The notes under the pieces are model-generated. The model was not told the DNA's origin. It was given only the letters and a program-made list of their open reading frames with translations, and searched no databases. The position numbers and the translations under genes are program-made. DNA of 64,000 nt. It comes from Haliea sp. (lineage in GTDB: Bacteria; Pseudomonadota; Gammaproteobacteria; Pseudomonadales; Halieaceae). Each line of letters starts with the position of its first letter. The first letter of the stretch is position 1. Positions 27,513-36,513 of the stretch are shown piece by piece. The stretch lies in NCBI GenBank assembly GCA_002692965.1, contig NZNC01000012.1, forward strand, positions 51,626-115,625, in the 5' to 3' direction.

Positions 27513-28517
27513 CTACAGCAGGAAAACGGCTGCGCCGGCAAGCAGGACAGCCACTACCACCGCGCCAATCAGCAACAGCTTGCGTTGTGACTGCCCCTCG
27601 CTCGCCGCGGCGCTGGGCGCCGGGGACGGCGGCGGTGTCACAGCAGCGCCTTTCGCGGTATGGAAGACCAGCGTGGCCTTGCCCAGGCGAATTTCGTCGC
27701 CGTCAGCCAGGTAGGCGGTCAGACGCTTCTCGCCGTTGACGAAGATGCCATTGGCGGACACCAGGTTGACCAGGCGCCAGCGCCCACCCTGGTGGATCAG
27801 CTGGGCGTGGCGGGCGGAAACACTCGGCTCTGCCAGCATGATTTCACAGCTGTCCTCGCGGCCCACCTCCCAGACATCGGGCTCGGCACCATCGCCCGTT
27901 TCCAGCTCCATGACATCACCGGCCTTGCCCTCCTCGACCAGGATCAGGTGTGCCAGATCGGAGGAACGTTCCACGCTGGCCTTGGCGCCAGCCGCGTCCA
28001 GGTTGTCCATGGACAGGAACTGGGTGTGCTCGCCGGTACCGGAATCGACCCAGCTGCCGGGCAGGTCTGCACTTCCCGGAGGCGCCGCGGCGGGCTTTGG
28101 CGCCGCTTCCGCTTCACTGGCACCCGCAGGCTCCGAAGCGGGCACCGCGTCGGGGACACCCACCACCGTCACATCGTCCGCCGGCGGCGCCACGACGGTG
28201 CGGTCGTCCTCCGCCGCCTGGCTGCCACCACTGATTGCAACCCGGAAGCGGTGCTTGTCGAACTGCAACTCATCGCCATCGGACAGCGTGGTGCTGCCCA
28301 CCAGGCGCTGCCCGTTGACCAGGGTCCCGTTGGCGGAACCGAGATCCTCCAGGGTGAGCTGCTCCCCCTCCAGCACCAGGCGAGCATGCTGGCGCGACAC
28401 GCGGGAGTCGTCGATCGTCAGTTCACAATCGGCCGAGCGGCCGACGCGCACTTCCCCTTCCAGGGCGTGCTCCGTGCCGTCATCTGACACCAGGCGGGCA
28501 CTGAATATGTCTGTCAT
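27513..28517 (-). CDS. Double-FHA-domain protein with C-terminal membrane anchor
   Basis: A 334-residue protein with two forkhead-associated domains that bind phosphothreonine peptides. The first (about residues 12-95) shows GRSADC, SRVSRQHA and SANGTLVNG. The second (about 195-280) shows GREDSC, SVSARHA and SANGIFVNG. A proline/alanine-rich linker separates them. The C-terminus is one membrane helix (KLLLIGAVVVAVLLAGAAVF), placing the FHA domains in the cytoplasm. I start at ATG 28517, with GGGAG upstream. It is the last gene of the multiheme operon and overlaps the region downstream of the PP2C gene. Confidence 0.9.
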   Translation of the reverse strand: MTDIFSARLVSDDGTEHALEGEVRVGRSADCELTIDDSRVSRQHARLVLEGEQLTLEDLGSANGTLVNGQRLVGSTTLSDGDELQFDKHRFRVAISGGSQAAEDDRTVVAPPADDVTVVGVPDAVPASEPAGASEAEAAPKPAAAPPGSADLPGSWVDSGTGEHTQFLSMDNLDAAGAKASVERSSDLAHLILVEEGKAGDVMELETGDGAEPDVWEVGREDSCEIMLAEPSVSARHAQLIHQGGRWRLVNLVSANGIFVNGEKRLTAYLADGDEIRLGKATLVFHTAKGAAVTPPPSPAPSAAASEGQSQRKLLLIGAVVVAVLLAGAAVFLL

Positions 28518-28533
28518 GTTTCGATCTCCCTCG

Positions 28534-29595
28534 TCAGCCACCGAGGCCGGTGCTGTACCAATAGCCCAACAGGGCGCCCAGCAATACCGTCAGCAGCAGC
28601 CACAGCCGGCGCCGGCCACGCGTGGGCCCACGCGATTTCTCAGTCTCCCGGCGCAGGCCGTCCATGGCGTCCGCCGACATCATCTGGGTCGACTCCACGG
28701 ATTTGGGACGCACGCGCTGCCGCTGGGGCGCTCGCACCGGTGCGGCGCCTCCCGCCCCTTCCGGCAAACCCGGCTGCACCAGTTCCGGCAGACCGTGATA
28801 CTCACCGCTGGCCGGATCATAGCGCCAGACCACCTCGGGTTCAGCCGCCGTCTCGGGTGCATCCCCGGCATCATTCGCCCCGGTCGCCCTTTCAGCCAGC
28901 ACCACGGTGACATTGTCGCGGCCGCCGGCATCGACGGCGGCGCGAACCAGGGCCTCGCTGCGCGCCTGCAAAGAGCCATCGCTGCCCAGAATCGCCGCCA
29001 GGCGGTCGCAATCGAGGATGTCACTCAGGCCGTCCGAACACAGCACCAGCAGCGCACCGGCGGGCAAGTTACCACGATTGCTGCCCACTCGCAGCTTGTC
29101 CTCGTCCTGCAGGCCAATTGCCTGCACGATCACATTCTTGCGCGGGTGGTTGCGGGCCTCCTCGAAGGTGATCTGCCCCTGCTCCAACAGGGCTTCCACA
29201 TAGGAATGGTCCCGCGTCAGCAGCTTCAACTGGCCGTCCCAGAGATAGGCGCGACTGTCGCCGACCCAGCACAGGTGATAATCGCTGCCGCTGAATTGCG
29301 CAGCCACCACGGTGGTGGCCATACCCGACTTGCCCCGACCGGTCGCTACCGCATCGCGCACTTCGCGATTGGCCTGGCGAATGGCCGACTCCAAATCCTG
29401 CCCGGCCGCCAGTTCCCGGGCCAGGACCTCGCAGGTAATCTGGCTGGCCACCTCCCCAGCCTGGTGGCCGCCGACACCATCCGCAACCATGACCAGCCCG
29501 GAAGCCGGCTCGATCAGCAGGGCGTCTTCATTGTGCTCGCGCCGCCCGACATGGGTGTCGCCGGCCGCGTGCCAGGGCTGTTCGGGCCCGCTCAC
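28534..29595 (-). CDS. PP2C-family serine/threonine phosphatase, membrane-anchored
   Basis: A 353-residue Stp1-like metal-dependent phosphatase. Metal-binding motifs are NEDALL near residue 22, LVMVADGVGGHQAGE at about 34-48, VLCSDGLSD at about 188 and GGRDNVTVV near 228. After a linker the C-terminus has a basic stretch and one membrane helix (LWLLLTVLLGALLGYWY). It should reverse threonine phosphorylation that the FHA domains read. No Ser/Thr kinase is encoded in the window. The start is GTG at 29595, overlapping the upstream cytochrome stop (GTGA). Confidence 0.92.
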   Translation of the reverse strand: MSGPEQPWHAAGDTHVGRREHNEDALLIEPASGLVMVADGVGGHQAGEVASQITCEVLARELAAGQDLESAIRQANREVRDAVATGRGKSGMATTVVAAQFSGSDYHLCWVGDSRAYLWDGQLKLLTRDHSYVEALLEQGQITFEEARNHPRKNVIVQAIGLQDEDKLRVGSNRGNLPAGALLVLCSDGLSDILDCDRLAAILGSDGSLQARSEALVRAAVDAGGRDNVTVVLAERATGANDAGDAPETAAEPEVVWRYDPASGEYHGLPELVQPGLPEGAGGAAPVRAPQRQRVRPKSVESTQMMSADAMDGLRRETEKSRGPTRGRRRLWLLLTVLLGALLGYWYSTGLGG

Positions 29596-30890
29596 AGCGC
29601 CCCCAGCATCTGCCGGGACAGTACCGCGAACTGTTGCGGCACGAAGTCATTCTCATCCTCGACCGTGGCAAACAGGCGATCCAGCTGCCCCTCCAGGCGG
29701 GCGGCATCGCCGAGGGACAGGGACAGGGTTTCCACCGCCAGGAAGACCTGTTCCGCCGCGGTGAAGTGGCGGAAGCGCTGCGCGGCGGCCTGATTCAGCA
29801 GTTCGCGCCGCAGCTCGCGCTGCTGTTCGGGCCCGTACTGCGCCTGGCTCAGACGCTCCGCCAATGGGGCCAGGCGCGCGTGCAGCGCCCGGGCGGCGGC
29901 GACCACCTGTTCCCGGGACTGCAGGGAAGCCTGGTGCAGGGCCGTCAGGTCCCGACGCAGCGCGTCCACCGTCGACGGGTCGGTGACTTCCAGTACTGCC
30001 AGCAGAACCGCCAGGCTGGCGTCATTCAGGCGCACGGCACCCGGCGGCAGGCCATCGGGCTCGCGCACATAGCGCAGGTCGTCCATGGGATGGTGACAGG
30101 AATGGCACTGGAAGAAGGACAGTTCCGGCACCAGGGAGGGCCGGGTGAACCAGTCCTCCTGCAGCAGCTCGAGAGTATGCATGCCGGTCACCGCGAGGCC
30201 AGCCAGCCACATGTTCACCGAGGGGATCCAGGGCTTGCGCTCCTTGTAGTCGGCATCCACCTCGTAGTGCGCCGGCTGGTTGACGGTAAAGGTTTCCAGC
30301 TCGAAGGCCAGGCGCGGATGTCCGGCGCCCATGATCTTGTGCGTCGCGAACTTGTCCTTGGTCCCCAGGTGGCAGGACAGGCAAAGACGCGCCCGGGCCA
30401 GGGGATCCTCGGTAGGGTACATGCCCTTCGCCAGGTTGTCGGCGTGGCTGGTCCCGACTTCGGCATGTGACTCGAGCCAGCGGCCGGAACCGCCGTGGCA
30501 GGCCTCGCAGCCCACGCCGTCGGAAATCTGGAAGCGTCTGCCCCGGGCCTCCGGCTGTACATTGTCGGCGTGGCAGTCCAGGCAGATCTTGGCCCCCTGG
30601 GCGCTGGGCAGGCCCAGCTTGGTGGCGATCGCCTCGGACTGCGCAGTCTGCAGCGTGCGATAGGCACGCGAGTGATAGTCCTGGCGCAGCCAGATGCGAT
30701 ACTCATTCAACCATACCGTGGATTCCGGGTCTGGACTGCCCTTGCCGTGGCAAACGCTGGTGGCACAGCTGGCCACCCCCTCGTGAATATCCTGCCCCGC
30801 TTCGGGCAGTGGCGGCTGGGCCACGGCCCCGCCGCCGGCGAGGGCCAGCAACAGGAGCAGGGCCCGCGGCGTCAGTTTTCTACGAACCAT
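29592..30890 (-). CDS. Multiheme c-type cytochrome (c554-like), exported
   Basis: A 432-residue protein with a signal peptide (LLLLLALAGGGAVAQ). It has four CxxCH heme sites (CLDCH at 103, then CEACH, CLSCH and CHSCH) plus an early CATSVCH with a longer spacing at 42-48, giving four or five hemes in the first 270 residues. The last 150 residues are helical without heme sites. Similar proteins belong to the cytochrome c554 group of periplasmic electron carriers. It overlaps the preceding decaheme gene by 19 bases and the PP2C gene by four. Confidence 0.88.
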   Translation of the reverse strand: MVRRKLTPRALLLLLALAGGGAVAQPPLPEAGQDIHEGVASCATSVCHGKGSPDPESTVWLNEYRIWLRQDYHSRAYRTLQTAQSEAIATKLGLPSAQGAKICLDCHADNVQPEARGRRFQISDGVGCEACHGGSGRWLESHAEVGTSHADNLAKGMYPTEDPLARARLCLSCHLGTKDKFATHKIMGAGHPRLAFELETFTVNQPAHYEVDADYKERKPWIPSVNMWLAGLAVTGMHTLELLQEDWFTRPSLVPELSFFQCHSCHHPMDDLRYVREPDGLPPGAVRLNDASLAVLLAVLEVTDPSTVDALRRDLTALHQASLQSREQVVAAARALHARLAPLAERLSQAQYGPEQQRELRRELLNQAAAQRFRHFTAAEQVFLAVETLSLSLGDAARLEGQLDRLFATVEDENDFVPQQFAVLSRQMLGAL

Positions 30891-33800
30891 GGCTTGCCAT
30901 CTTCATCCAGGAACAATTTGCGCATCTCTTCCAGGTTCAGCGGGCGCGAGCCCACGCGGCCGAACACCGCCACCTGCCCGCCGGTCTCGTCCACCCCGCG
31001 ATCCCGCTCCAGGGCGCGACTCAGGGACAGGGCCGGCGAGGCCGTCGCATAGCTGGCAATCAGCTCGGGGTGCGGCTCCGGCGAGAAACCGTAGAACTTG
31101 GGCTGGCTGTCCGGCGAGGTGAGCTGAATGACCTTAAGGCCGCCGACGCCGTCCGCCACGTAGGCGAACAGGGAGGCATTGGTGCTGCCCACGGTCACGT
31201 CGTGGGGGTCCACCAGGCCCTCCTTGAAGGTCTGCAACAGGCGCATGCGATCGGGGCGGGTAATGTCGACGATGGCCAGCCCCTCTGCCCCCGCGGCCAC
31301 GTAGGCATAGGTGCGGGCCAGGTGCAGACGCCGTGCCTCCGCCAGGTGGATCGTGTTGTCCGCGACCAGCACCGGCGCCTCGGGGTCGGTGATATCAATG
31401 GTTTTCAGACCGTCGGCGTCGGTGACAAAGAGATAGCGGAACTGCTGCGCCACGGAGTGCCCCTGGTTCAGCGGCACCACGTCCACCAGCCGGGGCTTGA
31501 GCGGGTCGTCCAGGTTGACCACCACCAGGCCGGCATCGGCGACGATGTAGGCGTAGTAGCCCCCCAGCACCATGTGCCGTGCCCCCCGCAGTACCCCGTT
31601 CTCGTTCCAGGTGAGCGCGCGCTCGAGGAAATTGTTGCGCGGCTCACCATCCACCAGGGTGTTGACCTCGGCGAGAATCAGCCCTTCCTCGGCATCGCTG
31701 ATCAGCGCGTAGTTGTAGATCGGATGGAAAGGCTGCTCCAGGTTGGTCTCGCGCATCAACTCGCCCTGGTTGCGCTCGGGAGCGATCGGCTGATTGGTGG
31801 GCAGCACCACGCAGGTGGCGTCGGCGGAATCGATATGGGTGTCGTGCCCCAGCGGGCTGAAGGGCGCGGTGATCACCCGCTGGGAAATGCCCTTGTTGCC
31901 GATGCTGGCAATATCGTAGACCCGCATGCCCTTCTCGCCCTCGGCCACGAACAGGTACTCGCCACGGTGCTGCAGGCAGGCCGCCGGGCCGCTGTCGTGG
32001 GGGTAGCCGTGCTGCAGCTCGCGCCCGTTCTGCTGGTGATCGGCGAACCAGTCGGGGTAGGCGTAGCGCTGCAGGTAGGAACCGATTACCGCCTGGGGCT
32101 CGTCCCACTCGGTCACCTGCACGCCGGTGACGTGCTCCTCGCCACCGACCCAGGCGTAATAGCCCACCAGGTTGACGAAGCCGGTACCGTACATCAGCAG
32201 CTGGGCCATGATGGCGTTGTTGTCGTTATCCCTGGACAGGTGGCAGTCCTCGCAGGCCTTGGTTTCCGTCTTGCGCACGGTGTGGGCGAAGTGCGGATTG
32301 AAGGCCTGGGAACTGAAGCCGCTGGAGGCAATCGGCGGCTGCTGGATGTAGATCTTCTCGCGGTTGGCGTTGGTGGAGGACAGCACCAGGGCGGAGGTGG
32401 AGCGCACCGGCGCGATCTTGCCGCCCTTGGCTTCCTCGCGCCGACCCAACAGGAACATCTGGTCCCGGGATACCTGCGGGTTGTAGGTGGCCCAGTTGCG
32501 GGAGTAGCCCCCCTCGTAGTGCTTGCGCTCGGTCTTGTAGTTCGCCTCGATGGGCAGGTGACAGCCGGCACAGCTGGTGGTCCAGGAGGTGTGGCAGGTA
32601 TAGCACTCCATGTCCTCGTCGCTGTGGGCGAGGTTTTCCGCAGCCACCTCGCCGCCCCATTCCTGGGTCGCGGTATTCGTGCTCATCAACTTGGAGCGGG
32701 CCGCCTTCTCGTTGTACTGGGCGTGGCCCTCGGTCACCGTGTCCTTGACCAGACTGACTTCCCACTCCAGCTCCGGGTCCAGCACCGAGCGCTGGATCAG
32801 CGTGTCGCCAATCCACTCGAAACGCAGACGCCCGTCGGGGTTGCGGATGGAGCCGAGGTCGGTGCCGCCGTCCAGCGCCGCGGGACCAGAGGTGTAGAGG
32901 TTGGGGTAAGCGCTGGCGGAGCCGTGGCAGTCCTTGCAGTCGATTTCCACCGCGGCGGCCACCTCGCCATAGATGTGCCCGTTCCCATGGGCATCCTGGG
33001 CGTAGTGACAGTCCACGCAGTGCATGCCCTTGTCGGCGTGGATGGACGACATGTGCACGGCCTTGTCGAATTTTTCCGGGTCATCGTCGCCGACAACATT
33101 GCCCTCGGCATCCAGCAGGTTGCCCTCGCGATCGCGCTTGAAGACCGCGCGGAAGTTCCAGCCGTGACCGTGGTAATCGGCAAACTGGGTGTCCTTCAGG
33201 GTCGGGTTGAGCTCGGAGACCTGCTTCAGGAAGTCCACGTCGGCCCACTTGCCCCGGGGGGAAGCGCCCTCGGGATTGCGCTCCAGTACCTCCATCTGCT
33301 CTTCATGGGTGGGGTAGACCTGCTCCTCGGGCCACATCGCCGGTGCATCGGCCTCGTAGTCCCACATGGTGTAGCCCAGGTAGCTGTTCACGAACATGTT
33401 GGGCTGGTGCATGTGGCAGGACATGCACTGACTGGTGGGAATGGCCCGGGTAAAGGCGTGTTTCAGGGGGTGCCCCGAGCGGTTCTTGGGAATGGTCGGG
33501 TCAACACTCTGGGACATGCCCTCGTGGCCGAACTGTGCGTAGTGGCCCGAGTGTTTGGGATCCCGGTCGTTGGCGTAAACCACGTGGCAGGCCGCGCAGC
33601 CGGACTGGCGGTAATCCCCGGGCTGGTCGTTGGTGCCGATAAACCAGGTGTGCGGGTCGTTGAGGCGGGTCTTGGTGATGTTGATCACCGGCACCGAGAT
33701 GCGCGCACCGGTACCCGGGCCACGGTTCGACTGACGGAAGTCCGGGCGCCCCGGCTCCTCCAGCCGCTGCAGCTGCCCCAGGGCATTGGGCAAGCCGGTT

Positions 33801-34621
33801 TCCGGGAACAGGTTGGTGATGTTGCGGCCGCCGCGCTCGAACACCCGGAAGATATCGCCGGGCTTGATGGTTTCCCAGGCGGGCAAGGGGTAGAGCTCCG
33901 GCAGGATGCTCTTGCGGGTCATTTCCTCGGTAGGCTGGATTGGCCCCAGCAGCTTGGCCGGCTCCCCTTCCCGGGTATAGGCCTCGCCCAGGATGTAGCG
34001 CTTGTAGGGCAGGATCCCGTTGTTGTAGGCCGCGCCGCCCCAGAGCATCGCCGAGGTCGCCATCAGGCTGCGCTCCGCCGCCTCGATGATGGGCAGGTGG
34101 CAGGCGCCGCAGGCCTCCCGGGCGATGCGGTAGTCCGACGGGTTGATGAAGCGGGTGAACTCGGGGCTTTCCTTGTTCAGCAGGGTATAGGTGCGCTCGG
34201 GGTTGGCGCTGGACGGGTAGTGCCAGGATTCCGGGTACAGCGGCAGTACGTGGGCGCTCTCCATGGCGGCGCGATAAGCCGCATCCGCGAGGCTGTCGCC
34301 CACCGTGCGGTGGACGCTGGCATCACCACCGTGGCAGTCGGTACAGCCCAGCTTCACCGCCGGATTGGCGTGCATGGTCTTCTGATCGGTCTCGGTATGG
34401 CAACTGAGGCAACCCGCCGACTTTGCCTCCATCGCTTCCGCACTCTGGCTGGCGGGTGCCGGTGGTGCGGTGACGTGATTGCGCTCCACCGGTTTCTCGC
34501 CACTCGCGCCCAGCACCAGGCTCACCGGCAGCGACAGCAGCAAGGCCGCGAGGCCGGCCGCATACCAGTGGGTGGGCTTCCCGAATCGACTCTTGTCAGT
34601 AGGTCCACGCATGGCAATCAC
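30872..34621 (-). CDS. Decaheme cytochrome c fused to an LVIVD beta-propeller
   Basis: A 1249-residue exported protein. A signal peptide or anchor lies at about residues 20-39. Ten CxxCH sites follow: CLSCH at 71, CTDCH at 93, then CGACH, CAACH, CMSCH, CVDCH, CKDCH, CYTCH, CAGCH and CEDCH, the last near residue 793. From about residue 885 to 1170 are repeated blades of LVIVD type (YLFVAEGEKGMRVYDIA, YAYVAAGAEGLAIVDI, FAYVADGVGGLKVIQL). The propeller may bind a partner or surface. Its place next to an outer-membrane barrel suggests an outer-membrane electron conduit or terminal reductase. The start is GTG at 34621 or ATG at 34612. Confidence 0.88.
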   Translation of the reverse strand: MIAMRGPTDKSRFGKPTHWYAAGLAALLLSLPVSLVLGASGEKPVERNHVTAPPAPASQSAEAMEAKSAGCLSCHTETDQKTMHANPAVKLGCTDCHGGDASVHRTVGDSLADAAYRAAMESAHVLPLYPESWHYPSSANPERTYTLLNKESPEFTRFINPSDYRIAREACGACHLPIIEAAERSLMATSAMLWGGAAYNNGILPYKRYILGEAYTREGEPAKLLGPIQPTEEMTRKSILPELYPLPAWETIKPGDIFRVFERGGRNITNLFPETGLPNALGQLQRLEEPGRPDFRQSNRGPGTGARISVPVINITKTRLNDPHTWFIGTNDQPGDYRQSGCAACHVVYANDRDPKHSGHYAQFGHEGMSQSVDPTIPKNRSGHPLKHAFTRAIPTSQCMSCHMHQPNMFVNSYLGYTMWDYEADAPAMWPEEQVYPTHEEQMEVLERNPEGASPRGKWADVDFLKQVSELNPTLKDTQFADYHGHGWNFRAVFKRDREGNLLDAEGNVVGDDDPEKFDKAVHMSSIHADKGMHCVDCHYAQDAHGNGHIYGEVAAAVEIDCKDCHGSASAYPNLYTSGPAALDGGTDLGSIRNPDGRLRFEWIGDTLIQRSVLDPELEWEVSLVKDTVTEGHAQYNEKAARSKLMSTNTATQEWGGEVAAENLAHSDEDMECYTCHTSWTTSCAGCHLPIEANYKTERKHYEGGYSRNWATYNPQVSRDQMFLLGRREEAKGGKIAPVRSTSALVLSSTNANREKIYIQQPPIASSGFSSQAFNPHFAHTVRKTETKACEDCHLSRDNDNNAIMAQLLMYGTGFVNLVGYYAWVGGEEHVTGVQVTEWDEPQAVIGSYLQRYAYPDWFADHQQNGRELQHGYPHDSGPAACLQHRGEYLFVAEGEKGMRVYDIASIGNKGISQRVITAPFSPLGHDTHIDSADATCVVLPTNQPIAPERNQGELMRETNLEQPFHPIYNYALISDAEEGLILAEVNTLVDGEPRNNFLERALTWNENGVLRGARHMVLGGYYAYIVADAGLVVVNLDDPLKPRLVDVVPLNQGHSVAQQFRYLFVTDADGLKTIDITDPEAPVLVADNTIHLAEARRLHLARTYAYVAAGAEGLAIVDITRPDRMRLLQTFKEGLVDPHDVTVGSTNASLFAYVADGVGGLKVIQLTSPDSQPKFYGFSPEPHPELIASYATASPALSLSRALERDRGVDETGGQVAVFGRVGSRPLNLEEMRKLFLDEDGKPWFVEN

Positions 34622-36508
34622 TCAGAAGGTCAGTATTACGTTACACAGCAGAGAGTAGGGATCTTCATCCCCGTAGAGATCCTTGTAGCCCTGGCCCGCC
34701 AGCATCTGGGCATAAGAGACCCGCACCACCACGTTCTGGCTCATGAAAGGCCGCCAGATCACTGCCGCGGAAAGGTCGACCCCGATCTCGCTGTCGACAT
34801 TGGCCTGTTGCCGGGCCACTTCCAATACGCCGGTCTCGGCGAAGGCGAGGTAGTTGGCGTTCAGGGACAGGCGCAGCTCCGGCAGCAGGTCCATGTCCAC
34901 CCCGCCGCCGGCGAGAATGATGCCGGGGTTGGTGAAGTTGGACTGGCCGTGCTCCTTGGAGGAGCGCAGGGAATTGAGCACGCCGTTGCGCTGGGACAGG
35001 GCCACCCGCCCGCCACCGATCAGCGGCAGACCCTGGCGGATGTAGTAGCTGGTGTCGGCGCCGGCAAACTGCGGGTTCTCGAAGATGGCGTCGAAGCCCT
35101 CGCTCTTGCCGTCGAAGGGGTCGTCGTCGCCACTGCCATAGAGGAAGGACAGCCGCGCGCGGATCCAGTCGAAGTCCATGGACGGCTCGGCGGCAAAGAA
35201 GAAGGCCTCGATGTCCGATTCACGACCGCTGAACACGGCATCCTCTTCTTCCCCGAAGGCGGCGTAGAAGGAGGTGGTCAGGTTGAGCCGGCCAAAGTGG
35301 CCATCGCCGTTGTAGCCCAGGTACCAGACATCGTATTCCCGCAGGCGCTCCTCACCCACCGAGGCAGGCCGCTGGATGAAGTCGTTGGTGTCGTAAAACA
35401 CCGCGTCCTCGCGGTTGCGGTTGTAGATCAGCGAGGCCTGGGAGAAGAAGCCGAGTTGGGGGAAGTCCTGCCAGTAGAGGTTGGCCACGAAGACGTCGTC
35501 GTCCCGCAGGTCCTCGCTGACGTCGTTGAGGCCGCTGTTGGTATCCTTCTCCATGCGCCGGAACCAGGCCAGGTTGTACTGGAAGCGGTTGTTGTCCCGG
35601 GTGCCAAACAGGCGCACGCCGAAGGGCGCATCCTGGAACAGGAAACCACGGAAGTCGCTGGAGAAGGGCTGGATGCCCACCCGCACCGAGTCGAAGTCGT
35701 AGCGGTCGGAAACATCCCGCAGGTGCTTGTCGACAAAGGCCGCCTGGATGCCGACATGGTTGTCGTTGCGGGTCACGCCATCGCCCGGGTCGGCGTTGAC
35801 TCCGAGGATCTCGTCCAGCTCGGTGTAGTTGTAGTTGAATACCGGGGTGAAGCGGAACTCCCAGTCCGGCGGGCGGAAAACCGTGTCCCCCTGGTAGTAA
35901 ACCAGCTCCACCGCCACGTTCTGGTTGAACAGGTACTGCTCCGTTTCCCCGAGCACATCGAGGCTGCCGGGGCGGTCGGTACTCTGCACACCGACCGGCG
36001 TGGGCACCTCGCGGAACTCCAGCACCGAATCGGAAATGGCGGTCACATTGAAGAACCAGTCGTCGTGGATCGGACGGTCGCCCTTGATGGTGTTCTGGTT
36101 GTAGGGGTCCCACCAGTTATCGGCGTAGCCGAGAGCATTGACGATGCGCCAGCGGTCGGGAATCGCCACTTTTTCCACGAACTGTTCCGCGGTGGGGCGC
36201 GGAATATCACTGTAGCGACGGGGCAGCACCGAGCGCGGCCGGGCCGCGACCGGGACCTCCCGAGTCACCTCGCCGGTCTCTGCATCCACCGTGGTTTCGC
36301 GGTAGGTGCAGTCGCGATTGGAGCCCCCTGCGCGGCGCCGGGTGCTGCGCGCGCGATCCCGGGGGTCGAGGTCATCGCAATAGACGACCTCACTCTCCCC
36401 CTGGGCGTGCGCCGTCTGCGGTGTGACGACAGTGCCCAGCAGCAGCGCCAGCCCGAGTGTGGAAACACCCGCCAGGGCGGGCACGGTCCGTGGAGAATGC
36501 CGGCTCAT
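34622..36508 (-). CDS. Outer-membrane beta-barrel protein
   Basis: A 628-residue protein with a signal peptide (ALAGVSTLGLALLLG, cleavage after AHA). Alternating aromatic strands, many aspartates and a C-terminal phenylalanine (CNVILTF) mark an outer-membrane barrel. Two cysteines lie early in the mature part and one near the C-terminus. It sits directly before the decaheme-propeller gene, so it is a candidate porin for a porin-cytochrome conduit like MtrB or PioB, though I see no clear sequence match to either. I start at ATG 36508, which has AGGGAAG upstream; an earlier start would overlap the previous gene. Confidence 0.82.
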   Translation of the reverse strand: MSRHSPRTVPALAGVSTLGLALLLGTVVTPQTAHAQGESEVVYCDDLDPRDRARSTRRRAGGSNRDCTYRETTVDAETGEVTREVPVAARPRSVLPRRYSDIPRPTAEQFVEKVAIPDRWRIVNALGYADNWWDPYNQNTIKGDRPIHDDWFFNVTAISDSVLEFREVPTPVGVQSTDRPGSLDVLGETEQYLFNQNVAVELVYYQGDTVFRPPDWEFRFTPVFNYNYTELDEILGVNADPGDGVTRNDNHVGIQAAFVDKHLRDVSDRYDFDSVRVGIQPFSSDFRGFLFQDAPFGVRLFGTRDNNRFQYNLAWFRRMEKDTNSGLNDVSEDLRDDDVFVANLYWQDFPQLGFFSQASLIYNRNREDAVFYDTNDFIQRPASVGEERLREYDVWYLGYNGDGHFGRLNLTTSFYAAFGEEEDAVFSGRESDIEAFFFAAEPSMDFDWIRARLSFLYGSGDDDPFDGKSEGFDAIFENPQFAGADTSYYIRQGLPLIGGGRVALSQRNGVLNSLRSSKEHGQSNFTNPGIILAGGGVDMDLLPELRLSLNANYLAFAETGVLEVARQQANVDSEIGVDLSAAVIWRPFMSQNVVVRVSYAQMLAGQGYKDLYGDEDPYSLLCNVILTF

Positions 36509-36513
36509 GTCAC

